From Thermofilaceae archaeon (GTDB lineage: Archaea > Thermoproteota > Thermoprotei > Thermofilales > Thermofilaceae): a stretch of DNA of 14,849 nucleotides. Position numbers and translations under genes: made by a program. The stretch covers positions 1 through 14,849 of the forward strand of contig JALVKT010000055.1 of assembly GCA_027027675.1 (NCBI GenBank), given 5' to 3'. Numbering within the stretch: position 1 is the stretch's first letter; each line of letters starts with the position of its first letter. Under the pieces are notes generated by a model. That model made no database searches and was not told the DNA's origin. It worked only from the letters and a program-made list of their open reading frames with translations. Shown piece by piece: positions 1 to 6,680 of this stretch.

Positions 1-539
1 ACCCAGCGGACGCTGCGCAGCTTTTCCCGGAACTTGGGAGCCACGAGGATTATCGCTAGGGTCTCCGGCGTGGTTATGAGTATGTGGGGCGGCTTTCTAA
101 GCATCTTCTGCCTCTGGCTCGACGGCGTGTCCCCGGTCCTGACGGCGTGCCTCACCCTGGGGGCCTCCAACCCCTTCTCCTCTGCGAGCCGGTATATCTC
201 GTTGAGGGGCTCCTCGAGGTTCCGGTAGATGTCGTTGTTCAGCGCCCTAAGAGGGGACACGTAGACCGCGTAGACCGTGTCCTCCAGCTCGCCCCGCCTA
301 GCCATGGAGAAGAGCTCGCTTAGAATTATCAGGAAGGCGGTGAGCGTCTTCCCCGTGCCGGTGGGGCTTGACACGAGTACGTTCTCTCCCCTGTGTATCG
401 GTATTAACGCGAGCTTCTGGGGAGGCGTAAGGTCTGAGAACTTTTGGGAGAACCACTCGGCGACTAGCGGGTCGAGTACCGAGAGAACCTCCTCGAGAGA
501 GTACTCCTTGTCCGCGTAGGTAATGGGGCCGCCACGCAT
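1..539 (-). CDS. lhr: Lhr-family DEAD/DEAH superfamily 2 helicase, N-terminal part (cut by window edge)
   Basis: ATP-dependent nucleic-acid helicase of the Lhr (large helicase-related) family, which unwinds DNA and RNA-DNA hybrids in repair. Only the first 179 codons are present. Seen: a Q-motif-like region around residues 35-45 (LTPPQ), Walker A SSPTGTGKT at 57-65, motif Ia with PLRALNND at 96-103, the Lhr-typical RTGDTPSSQR at 134-143 and LITTPETL at 154-161. The frame runs off base 1 just after VRW, where motif II (DEIH-type) should follow. The ATG at 539 is the only possible start, because an in-frame TAG lies three codons upstream; GGAG abuts the start and a TATA-like element lies about 29 bases upstream, so the leader is probably very short. 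The PLRALNND/RTGDT pairing favours Lhr over Hel308 or Ski2-like helicases. The subtype (Lhr-core or other) cannot be seen here. Confidence 0.88.
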   Translation of the reverse strand, partial: MRGGPITYADKEYSLEEVLSVLDPLVAEWFSQKFSDLTPPQKLALIPIHRGENVLVSSPTGTGKTLTAFLIILSELFSMARRGELEDTVYAVYVSPLRALNNDIYRNLEEPLNEIYRLAEEKGLEAPRVRHAVRTGDTPSSQRQKMLRKPPHILITTPETLAIILVAPKFREKLRSVRW

Positions 540-564
540 CTCCGGCTATCCACGTCCCAGCAGG

Positions 565-571
565 TTAATAA
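565..571 (-). promoter_or_regulatory. candidate TATA box for the Lhr helicase gene
   Basis: On the minus strand this reads TTATTAA, with a purine-rich stretch just upstream that could act as a BRE. Its centre is about 29 bases from the ATG at 539, so transcription would start at or within a few bases of the start codon. This is inferred from spacing only. Confidence 0.4.
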
Positions 572-600
572 CGTTGCTTTTCCGCGCCGAACCGGTAACC

Positions 601-607
601 TTTTAAA
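601..607 (+). promoter_or_regulatory. candidate TATA box for the SSB gene
   Basis: TTTTAAA preceded by GGTAACC, a reasonable archaeal BRE/TATA pair. Transcription would start near base 630, leaving a leader of about 30 bases. Together with the minus-strand box at 565-571 it makes the 120-base gap a divergent promoter region. Confidence 0.5.
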
Positions 608-659
608 CGTACCCCTCGGTCTAACACAAGCACCTGATGGATGGTGTGAAGCGAACTAT

Positions 660-1070
660 ATGAGCGATAGGGAACTGAAGAAGGTAAAGATAGCGGATAT
701 AACTCCTTCTACGCGGCGTTTCGAGGTTACGTTTAAGGTTCTCGAGGTGGGCGAGGAGAGAAACGTGTTCTCCCGACGCGACAACACGGAGCACAGGGTG
801 GCCGACGTGCTCGTAGGCGATGAGACGGGCACGGCCATCTTCTCCGCGTGGGACGACAACATCGAGAAGATGAAGGACATGGTCGGGGACACCGTGACGC
901 TAAAGAACGGCTACGTGTCCGTTTACCGCGGCTCCATGCGGCTGAGCACCGGCCGCTACGGCTCCCTCGAACCTGCCAACGAGGAGATAGGCGAGGTAAA
1001 CAAGGACAACAACATTTCCGAGAAAGAAGTTGAGAGCAGCTGGCGCCCCCGCAGGCGCCGGTTCTACTAA
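660..1070 (+). CDS. ssb: Single-stranded DNA-binding protein, crenarchaeal single-OB-fold type
   Basis: Binds and protects ssDNA in replication, repair and recombination. At 136 residues it has one OB fold (about 8-105) and a flexible charged tail ending in a basic-aromatic RPRRRRFY, like the Sulfolobus SSB layout. Aromatic residues expected to stack on bases are present: W64 in FSAWDD, and Y85 and Y89 in NGYVSVYRG; the VGDETGTA block at 52-59 is typical of the family. No other ATG/GTG/TTG lies in frame shortly upstream of the ATG at 660; GGTG at 643-646 is rather distant to act as a ribosome binding site. It is divergent from the Lhr helicase and its stop lies three bases from the converging glycerate kinase. 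The tail here is acidic then basic rather than the Gly/Arg-rich tail of Sulfolobus. The family assignment is strong. Confidence 0.88.
   Translation: MSDRELKKVKIADITPSTRRFEVTFKVLEVGEERNVFSRRDNTEHRVADVLVGDETGTAIFSAWDDNIEKMKDMVGDTVTLKNGYVSVYRGSMRLSTGRYGSLEPANEEIGEVNKDNNISEKEVESSWRPRRRRFY
1042..1059 (+). other. GC-rich hairpin at the end of ssb
   Basis: GGCGCC, a six-base spacer, then GGCGCC again (self-complementary). It can form a six-pair stem within the last codons of ssb, ending 18 bases before the T-run at 1078-1082. It may help transcription termination, but may simply reflect codons for the basic tail. Confidence 0.3.
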
Positions 1071-1082
1071 AAACTAGTTTTT
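1069..1082. terminator. Bidirectional terminator palindrome between convergent genes
   Basis: AAAAACTAGTTTTT is a perfect 14-base palindrome. It contains the end of the ssb TAA (1068-1070) and the whole TAG of the glycerate kinase (1074-1076 on the minus strand), and gives a five-T run on each strand. Archaeal RNA polymerase terminates on short T-runs, so this can serve both convergent genes. Confidence 0.6.
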
Positions 1083-2447
1083 CCTGGGGGCCTCGCCTGC
1101 CCCCTTCTCTACAACTATAACCAGGAAGTCGTTCACGTTCGTGCCTGTGTAGCCAGTCTTCACGTGGCCGCCTACCAGGCTGAAGAACCCGTAGCTGTCA
1201 TTATTGTCGAGATAGTCGTCGGGGTTAACGCCCATCTCCAGGGCTTTCTCCACGGTATACCCGTCTACCACGGCTCCTGCAGCGTCGGTGGGGCCGTCGC
1301 GCCCATCGCTGCCCACAGCCGCTATGGCCACTCCGCGCAGGCCCCTAATCTTTATGGCGGCTGAAAGCGCCAACTCCTGGTTCCTACCCCCCTTCCCCTG
1401 CCCCCGCACGGTCACCGTGGTCTCCCCGCCGGCAAGTATTACGGCTGGCGCCTCTAGGGGGTGCCCCGTCCTGGGAACCTCTCTCGCAAGGGCTGCGGCC
1501 ACCTTCCCGACTTCGCGGGCCTCCCCCTCAAGCATGGAGGTTAAGACGAGGGTGGAGTATCCGAGGCTCTTCGCTTTTTTCTCCATGGCTTTGAGCGAGA
1601 GTATGTTACTGGCCACTATGTGGTTGTGAACCCTCTCGAAGACGGGGTCGCCCGGCTTAGGCGTTTCAGGTACGAGGCCCTTGAGCCCCTTCTCGATGTA
1701 CTCGACGACGCTCCTAGGAGCCTTGTCTAGGAGCCCGTGCCTCTCGAGAACCCTGTAGGCGTCTCTGAACGTGGTGGGATCGGGAACCGTTGGGCCCGAG
1801 GCAATGGTGTCCATCCTGTCACCGACAACGTCAGATATCATCAGCGTGACGACGGTTGCCGGGTAAGCGTGCTTCGCGAGCCAGCCCCCCTTAAACCGGG
1901 AGAGGTGCTTCCTAACCGTGTTTAACTCGAAAATATCGGCGCCAGCCTTCATGAGCTGTATGCTAACCTCCCCTATATCCTCTATAGACACGCCCTCAGC
2001 CGGGTACTCCATAAGCGCGCTGCCCCCACCCGAGATAAGGGCCAGCACGATGTCCCCCTCGCCGGCCTTCCGGGCCACCTCCACTATTCTGCGCCCCGCC
2101 TCCACGCTCTTCTCCGACGCCCTGGGGTGGGTAGCCCCCACCACCTCCACCCTGCTGAGCTCGCCGGAGACCTTTGGGGCCAGCTCCTCGGGCACGGAGA
2201 TTACGCCTCCGGCTACGAGTTCTCCGAGAACCTCCTCCGCGGCCTTGGCCATTCCACCCGTCGCCTTGCCGCCGCCCACAACGTAGACCCTGCCCTTAAC
2301 GGGCAGGCTTTTCTCGCCGCCCAGCAGCAGCTCGCCGTCCCTGAGGGAGAGAAAACTCTTCACGGCGCGGTACGGGTCGGCCGCCCTTATCCCCTCGAGC
2401 ACCAGGGTGAGCGCGGCCATACGGGCATTCTCTGTTATCTCGTCCAT
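1074..2447 (-). CDS. Glycerate 2-kinase, MOFRL family
   Basis: ATP-dependent phosphorylation of D-glycerate; characterised archaeal members form 2-phosphoglycerate in the non-phosphorylative or branched Entner-Doudoroff route. At 457 residues it has the usual length and two-domain layout: an N-terminal DUF4147/Rossmann-like domain (about 8-240) with VGGGKATGG at 57-65 (K61 the likely catalytic lysine) and SGGGSAL at 139-145, and a C-terminal MOFRL domain (about 335-446) with GKGGRNQE at 351-358 (R355) and GSDGRDGPTDAAGA at 379-392. The ATG at 2447 lies 32 bases after the stop of the GH57 gene on the same strand, which suggests co-transcription; no clear ribosome binding site is seen. The context supports sugar catabolism: alpha-glucan breakdown feeding glycerate. 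Hydroxypyruvate reductase is an old misannotation of this family. Confidence 0.9.
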   Translation of the reverse strand: MDEITENARMAALTLVLEGIRAADPYRAVKSFLSLRDGELLLGGEKSLPVKGRVYVVGGGKATGGMAKAAEEVLGELVAGGVISVPEELAPKVSGELSRVEVVGATHPRASEKSVEAGRRIVEVARKAGEGDIVLALISGGGSALMEYPAEGVSIEDIGEVSIQLMKAGADIFELNTVRKHLSRFKGGWLAKHAYPATVVTLMISDVVGDRMDTIASGPTVPDPTTFRDAYRVLERHGLLDKAPRSVVEYIEKGLKGLVPETPKPGDPVFERVHNHIVASNILSLKAMEKKAKSLGYSTLVLTSMLEGEAREVGKVAAALAREVPRTGHPLEAPAVILAGGETTVTVRGQGKGGRNQELALSAAIKIRGLRGVAIAAVGSDGRDGPTDAAGAVVDGYTVEKALEMGVNPDDYLDNNDSYGFFSLVGGHVKTGYTGTNVNDFLVIVVEKGAGEAPRKN

Positions 2448-2479
2448 ACATCTTATAGTGGGAGGCGGCGGGGTAAAAA

Positions 2480-4309
2480 CTAGCCGCCCCTCTTCTTAGA
2501 GAAGAGCTCGACCTTCCCCGCTAGCACCTTCGCCTCAGACCCCTTCTCGGGCACGTAGAGGCTAACCTCCCTCTCCGAGCCGGGCTCTAGCCGTACCACG
2601 TGGCTGCTGGAGTAGTTCTCGTCGCTCACCGTGAGCCTAAGCTTTACCCGGTACCCAGTGCCGTTTGAGAGCCTGAGTATTATGTGGTCCTCCCGCTCCT
2701 CCACCACCTCCACCTTTACCTGCGAGATTACGGTTCGCGCTATGCGTTGAGCCTCGTCCGCCCATTTCTTCACGAAGTCACGCTCCCGCTCCTCCTCCCC
2801 GTACCAGTAGAAGTCGCTGTCAAGCGAGATGGCCGCCGCCTTGAAGGCCTTGTAGAGGGGGCTCTCCTCGTCGGCTAGGAGCTTTTCAGCCTCCTCCTCT
2901 AGTAGGTCGTAGAGCCCCTCAACCCACTTCAGCTTTTCAAACACGTAGCTCCACGTCTCGTCCTTCGGGCCGCCCGTCCACTGCTTGTCTGAGAGGCCTA
3001 TCCATGAGCCATAGGGCACGAAGTAGAGAGTCCTCTCGGGAGGGTTGGAGGAGAGGTAGCTGCTAAGCGTTGTAAACTTTATGATACCGCTCCTCTCAAT
3101 GAAGGTCACTATCCTGTAGAGGAAGTAGGGCGCATACTTCTTATACTGCGGAATAATCATCCAGTTCTCCCCGTCCAGCGCTATAACCACTATGCCACCC
3201 GGCTTCACGCCCCTCCTCTTCACAAGCTCTATAACGAAGCGCCTAGCAGAAAGGTCCGCGGCATGCTCGTCCGGGAAGTTGACCTCGAAGCTTAGCCAGT
3301 CGCTGAGCCGTATGTCGCGGAAGAACACGACGACGCTTCTCCCAGTCAAGACGTCCTCCACGTTGTAGGGCTCATATATCGTCTCCTTCTCGCCCCCAGC
3401 CCTGTCGAAGTGCTGCTGGCAGAGAACAGTGTACCGCACGCCCACCTTACTGTATATGTTTATCAGCTCCATATCCCAGAACATCTCCGGCGTCCACACC
3501 CCATGCGGCTTTTTGCCGAGCACACGCTCAACAGTCCTAATGCCAAGGCCCAGCTCCCACTCGAGGAGCCTCTTCATAAAGTGCTCCATGCCCCTCTCCC
3601 TGGACTTCCTCAGGAGAAAGCCCTGTATCGTGTGCGCATAGACGCTCCCAAGCGGCTCAACCCTGTCCTCAGCAACCATCCTCCTATAGCCCTCCAGAAC
3701 CTCCCTGACGCTCTCCACGCGGGGGTCTCCCGGCTTGACATGCTCCCCCTTGTAGACGTAGCCCTCCCTGAGAGCCCTCTCCCACTGCTCCAGCAACGAG
3801 GGGGATAGGTGGTCCGTGTCCCTGTAGCCCGGCCTTTTCACGTGAATGTCGAGGTGAACCTTGTACGGGCCGCCCTCGAAGAAGTGGAAGTCCCCCCTGT
3901 AGACGTGGAGGAACGGCCAGGGATCCTTGTATGTACCGTCGGGGTAGAACTGGGGCGCCTGGTGGTGGTGCCAGACAAAGGACACGTACACCACGCCGCC
4001 GTCCTCTACGACGACCACGGGCAGCTGCTCCTTGGCATGTACGCGTCCCTCCTCCTCAAAGAGTATCTCTAAGACGCCCTCCCCCGTGCCCTGCGGTATC
4101 TTCACCGTTGCCGTGAGGAGCTTCTCCTCGCCGGGCCCCAGCTCAACCTCCTCGAACACCACGTACACGGTCGGCTTCTCCTCGACTATCAGGCTGAGCG
4201 AGGGGACACCTCTAAGCGTTTCCTTGGCGTCGTTGAGAATTTTGAAGGAGAAAGTGTACTTTTTACCCTCGACGAGCACCACGTCGTCTATCAGAGGCTT
4301 TATCCTCAT
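2480..4309 (-). CDS. Glycoside hydrolase family 57, amylopullulanase-like, apparently intracellular
   Basis: A retaining alpha-glucan hydrolase (or transglycosylase) of family GH57. Over 609 residues I see an N-terminal beta-sandwich-like segment (about 1-102), the catalytic barrel with WHHHQAP at 113-119 (region 1), GVWTPEMFWD at 270-279 with E275 as probable nucleophile, ALDGENW at 377-383 with D379 as probable acid/base, an aromatic/acidic SDFYWYGEEE at 498-507, and a C-terminal beta-rich segment (about 530-605). The 104-residue gap between E275 and D379 and the surrounding motifs resemble GH57 type II pullulanases (amylopullulanases) more than 4-alpha-glucanotransferases or branching enzymes. 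There is no signal peptide, membrane segment or surface-layer tail, unlike secreted archaeal amylopullulanases, so cytoplasmic work on stored or imported alpha-glucan is inferred. The ATG at 4309 has a GTGGTG ribosome binding site. Exact substrate is not visible. Confidence 0.85.
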   Translation of the reverse strand: MRIKPLIDDVVLVEGKKYTFSFKILNDAKETLRGVPSLSLIVEEKPTVYVVFEEVELGPGEEKLLTATVKIPQGTGEGVLEILFEEEGRVHAKEQLPVVVVEDGGVVYVSFVWHHHQAPQFYPDGTYKDPWPFLHVYRGDFHFFEGGPYKVHLDIHVKRPGYRDTDHLSPSLLEQWERALREGYVYKGEHVKPGDPRVESVREVLEGYRRMVAEDRVEPLGSVYAHTIQGFLLRKSRERGMEHFMKRLLEWELGLGIRTVERVLGKKPHGVWTPEMFWDMELINIYSKVGVRYTVLCQQHFDRAGGEKETIYEPYNVEDVLTGRSVVVFFRDIRLSDWLSFEVNFPDEHAADLSARRFVIELVKRRGVKPGGIVVIALDGENWMIIPQYKKYAPYFLYRIVTFIERSGIIKFTTLSSYLSSNPPERTLYFVPYGSWIGLSDKQWTGGPKDETWSYVFEKLKWVEGLYDLLEEEAEKLLADEESPLYKAFKAAAISLDSDFYWYGEEERERDFVKKWADEAQRIARTVISQVKVEVVEEREDHIILRLSNGTGYRVKLRLTVSDENYSSSHVVRLEPGSEREVSLYVPEKGSEAKVLAGKVELFSKKRGG

Positions 4310-4314
4310 AGAGA

Positions 4315-4320
4315 CACCAC
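4315..4320 (-). promoter_or_regulatory. GGTG-type ribosome binding site of the GH57 gene
   Basis: GTGGTG on the minus strand, five bases before the ATG at 4309. It supports the chosen start. Confidence 0.55.
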
Positions 4321-4366
4321 TACAACATTCCTATACGCGGAGGCACGAGATAACCGTGACGGACAG

Positions 4367-4389
4367 AAAAGCTGAGAAAAATCAAAAAA
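4367..4389 (-). terminator. T-rich terminator downstream of alba
   Basis: On the minus strand, runs of six, five and four T follow the alba stop (4417-4419) within 50 bases: 4389-4384, 4381-4377 and 4370-4367. Multiple T-runs are typical archaeal terminators. They separate the strongly expressed alba from the GH57 gene, which therefore needs its own promoter; I see only a weak TATA candidate (GTATAG near 4332-4337). Confidence 0.6.
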
Positions 4390-4416
4390 CTCTGCAGCTC
4401 TGTTTCACACAGGCTT

Positions 4417-4695
4417 TTACTCGGCCTTGGCGAGCACTATCTCGATGGTGGAGACGGTCCTCTCCTTGCCGGGCTCGCCGACCTTCTCGCTGCCTATCTC
4501 TATCTTCTCGTACTTCACCTTGTCGCCGAGGAACCGCCTTACGAGCTCGGCGGCGTCTACGGCGCGGCTTATAGCCCTTCCCCTAGCCTTGAGTACTACC
4601 CTGTTGGCGCCGGCGGTGAACTGGGTCACTGCCGCTAGCACGTAGCTGCTCACTGGCTTGTTTCCAACGTAGATGACACCTACCTCCTCTGACAT
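4417..4695 (-). CDS. alba: DNA/RNA-binding chromatin protein Alba
   Basis: Abundant small dimeric archaeal chromatin protein that binds dsDNA and RNA. I place the start at the ATG at 4695, giving 92 residues, because a strong GGAGGTG lies seven bases upstream and MSEEVGVIYVGNKPV matches the family N-terminus; a longer reading to 4782 would add 29 residues unlike the family. Family motifs: GNKPVSSYVLAA at 11-22, VVLKARGRAISRAVDAAE at 33-50 (RNA/DNA-contacting region), LVRRF at 51-55 and the C-terminal strand STIEIVLAK at 82-90. The Sulfolobus loop motif Gly-Lys-Lys-Pro is Gly-Asn-Lys-Pro here, so one of the two DNA-contacting lysines, one of which is a known acetylation target in Sulfolobus, is absent. 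It has its own promoter and T-run terminator. Confidence 0.95.
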   Translation of the reverse strand: MSEEVGVIYVGNKPVSSYVLAAVTQFTAGANRVVLKARGRAISRAVDAAELVRRFLGDKVKYEKIEIGSEKVGEPGKERTVSTIEIVLAKAE

Positions 4696-4702
4696 ACAGT
4701 TA

Positions 4703-4709
4703 CACCTCC
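4703..4709 (-). promoter_or_regulatory. Strong Shine-Dalgarno site fixing the alba start
   Basis: GGAGGTG on the minus strand, seven bases before the ATG at 4695. It decides the start against the longer in-frame reading that begins at 4782. Confidence 0.8.
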
Positions 4710-4747
4710 ATGTAGCTCTGGGGTGCACTATTGAAGAAAAACGGTTG

Positions 4748-4762
4748 CTTAAGTTATTTTTG
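4748..4762 (-). promoter_or_regulatory. candidate alba promoter (A-rich BRE plus TATA)
   Basis: The minus strand reads CCAAAAATAACTTAAGCA across this area: an A-rich BRE-like stretch followed by AACTTAAG. The spacing places the transcript start near 4725, about 30 bases before the ATG, which leaves room for the GGAGGTG site. The exact box is uncertain. Confidence 0.45.
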
Positions 4763-4796
4763 GTAGTTATCTGCGCGTGCAATAAGAAAGGCTGGG

Positions 4797-4811
4797 TATA
4801 ACATAGTTATA
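4797..4811. repeat. Inverted repeat TATAAC-ATA-GTTATA upstream of alba
   Basis: Two perfect six-base arms around a three-base centre. It lies 15 bases past the ABCE1 stop and about 50 bases upstream of the proposed alba TATA box. It may be a regulator-binding operator (Lrp-like proteins bind AT-rich dyads of this size) or a weak hairpin in the 3' end of the ABCE1 transcript; a T-rich stretch (4790-4780, minus strand) follows it. Confidence 0.4.
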
Positions 4812-4825
4812 ATGTACATGATGGT

Positions 4826-6631
4826 TCATTCCTCCTCCTTCTCCTCGACAACGTAGTAGTACTCCTTCAACACCTCCTTCTGGTACCTGTCGAGCCAGCT
4901 GCCCTCCTTGTTTATCCTCGGCCTCTTGGTGTGCATGTCCCTCCTGAAGGTCACGCCCAGCTCCCTCAGGAACTCGTTCATGCCCCTCCGCATGTCCATG
5001 GGCTCGCTGCCATGGCCCCTCACGCCCGGCTCGCCCTTGAACACCATCAGGGTTGTTGCGAGGAAGTCCATGGCCACGATGTCGTGCTCCACCACGAACG
5101 TCGCCACGCCGCGCTCCGCGGTGAGCCTCTTTATCGCCCTTGCAACCGCGTACCTCTGCTCCACGTCTAGGTAGGCCATGGGCTCGTCGAGGAGGTAGAG
5201 GTCCGCCTCCCTCCCCAGCGCCGCGGCCACTACGACCCTCTGCAGCTCGCCGCCGCTAAGCTCGCTCACAAGCCTGTTCATGAGCGGCTCTATCCTCAGC
5301 GGCCTGAAGAGCTCTGCCTGGACAAAGCTGGACGACGTGTCCACCTCTAAGGTGTCGAATAGGTCGGCCACTGTGCCGTAGAACTCCACGTCGCCGAGGA
5401 ACTGGGGCTTGTAGCTCAGCCTCACCTCTCCCAGGCCTTCCACCCACCCCTCGTCCGGCTCAAGCTTTCCGGCAAGCATTTTCACGAAGGTCGTCTTTCC
5501 TATGCCGTTGGGGCCGAGGATGCCTATGACCTCCCCCCTGTGTATCTCGCCGGCCTCGACCGTGAGGGAGAAGCCGTCAAGGGACTTGCTGAGAGCGCTC
5601 CACCGGAAGAGCGTGGACTCGGGCCTCCACTCCTGGGGTGGGGGGCGCGCGTAGAACTCTATCCTGTACTCCCTTATGCGGACGTTCTCCTCCCGTAGGA
5701 AGCCCTCTATGTACGCGTTTATGCCGCTCCTCACGCCGCGTGGCAGGCTCGCTATACCGTAGACCCCGGGCTCGCCGTAGAGTATGGAGACGAGGTCGGA
5801 GGTGTAGTCGAGCACCGCCAAGTCGTGCTCCACCACGACGACGTAGCGGCCAGGGCCTGCAAGCCTCCGGATGGCCTTGGCCACCCTGAGCCTCTCCCTA
5901 ACGTCGAGGTAGCTTGCAGGCTCGTCGAAGAGGTACACCTGTGCGTCCCGGAGCATCACTGCGGCCACGGCGACCTTCTGCAGCTCGCCGCCGCTGAGCT
6001 GGGAGATCTTCCTGTCCCACACGTTGGCTAGGGCCAGCTCCTCCTTAACCTCGTCGAGGACACCCCTCTCGTCGACGCGGGAGAGGAGCTCGCTCACCCT
6101 CCCCTTTACGGCCCTCGCAAGCTTGTCGACGGCCTGCGGCTTAAGGTAGGCGCGCAGCTCGCCCCGGCTTATCTTTTCGAAGTAGGGCTGCAGCTCGGAG
6201 CCCCTGAAGAACCTTATTATCTCCGGCCAGTCCGGCGGGTCATCGTATCGGCCCAGGTTCGGCTTCAGCTTCCCCGAGAGTATCCTCAGCGAGGTGGACT
6301 TGCCTATGCCGTTGCCCCCTATTATGCCGAGAACCTTTCCCTCCTTTGGTATGGGGAGCCTGAATAGCTCGAAGGCGTTGGGGCCGTACCTGTGGACGAG
6401 GTCTCTCTTAAGCTTCTCGGGGAGGTTGACTATGCTTATCGCGTGGAAGGGGCACTTCTTAACGCATATTCCGCACCCCACGCAGAGCTGCTCCGAAATC
6501 CTGGCCTTACCGGTCTCCTCGTCTATCCAGACGCACTTGGCCCCTCCCCTGTTTATGGGGCAGAACCTTACGCACTCGTGGCCGCACTTCGTGGGGCGGC
6601 AAAGCGTCGCGTCTACTACGGCTACCCTCAT
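4826..6631 (-). CDS. abce1: ABCE1 / Rli1 ribosome-recycling ATPase
   Basis: Iron-sulfur ABC ATPase that splits ribosomes into subunits after termination together with aRF1/Pelota. All hallmarks are present in 601 residues, the normal length. The N-terminal ferredoxin-like domain has C11, C16, C20, C24 and C50, C53, C56, C60. ABC domain 1 has Walker A GGNGIGKST at 105-113, signature LSGGELQ at 212-218, Walker B YLFDEP at 233-238 and H269. The hinge is about 300-350. ABC domain 2 has GPNGIGKTT at 373-381, LSGGELQ at 458-464, YLLDEP at 479-484 and H516. The C-terminal tail is acidic. The ATG at 6631 has GAGGAGGG just upstream. It follows the zinc-ribbon gene by 49 bases on the same strand; a TATA-like element in that gap may give it its own promoter. 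Confidence 0.97.
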   Translation of the reverse strand: MRVAVVDATLCRPTKCGHECVRFCPINRGGAKCVWIDEETGKARISEQLCVGCGICVKKCPFHAISIVNLPEKLKRDLVHRYGPNAFELFRLPIPKEGKVLGIIGGNGIGKSTSLRILSGKLKPNLGRYDDPPDWPEIIRFFRGSELQPYFEKISRGELRAYLKPQAVDKLARAVKGRVSELLSRVDERGVLDEVKEELALANVWDRKISQLSGGELQKVAVAAVMLRDAQVYLFDEPASYLDVRERLRVAKAIRRLAGPGRYVVVVEHDLAVLDYTSDLVSILYGEPGVYGIASLPRGVRSGINAYIEGFLREENVRIREYRIEFYARPPPQEWRPESTLFRWSALSKSLDGFSLTVEAGEIHRGEVIGILGPNGIGKTTFVKMLAGKLEPDEGWVEGLGEVRLSYKPQFLGDVEFYGTVADLFDTLEVDTSSSFVQAELFRPLRIEPLMNRLVSELSGGELQRVVVAAALGREADLYLLDEPMAYLDVEQRYAVARAIKRLTAERGVATFVVEHDIVAMDFLATTLMVFKGEPGVRGHGSEPMDMRRGMNEFLRELGVTFRRDMHTKRPRINKEGSWLDRYQKEVLKEYYYVVEEKEEE

Positions 6632-6663
6632 AACCCTCCTCTAGGGGGAGAGGTGAGAGGAGA

Positions 6664-6669
6664 ATATAG
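6664..6669 (-). promoter_or_regulatory. possible internal TATA box for ABCE1
   Basis: CTATATTCT on the minus strand, about 36 bases before the ABCE1 ATG. It would put a transcript start about ten bases before the gene. It is weak evidence, because the region is purine/pyrimidine-skewed and the two genes could equally be one transcript. Confidence 0.3.
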
Positions 6670-6680
6670 AGGTTGTGATG

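Noticed and set aside
630..680. Possible C/D box sRNA (TGATGGA near 635 and CTGA near 675) before ssb
   Set aside because: The C-like box deviates from RUGAUGA, internal D'/C' boxes are not convincing, and the D-like box is inside ssb coding sequence.
1918..2286. 122-residue plus-strand open frame inside the glycerate kinase gene
   Set aside because: It is fully antisense to conserved motifs of the kinase, low-complexity Ser/Pro/Thr-rich, with no ribosome binding site or promoter.
3410..3808. 132-residue plus-strand open frame inside the GH57 gene
   Set aside because: It lies wholly opposite the conserved catalytic part of GH57; GC-rich third positions produce long open antisense frames.
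4032..4574. 180-residue open frame on the plus strand across the GH57 start and alba end
   Set aside because: It is antisense to two well-supported genes, crosses the T-run terminator region, and its Ser/Thr/Arg-rich composition has no recognisable motif.
4696..4782. 29-residue N-terminal extension of Alba
   Set aside because: The extension covers the promoter and the strong GGAGGTG site and has no family similarity; the ATG at 4695 is the sensible start.
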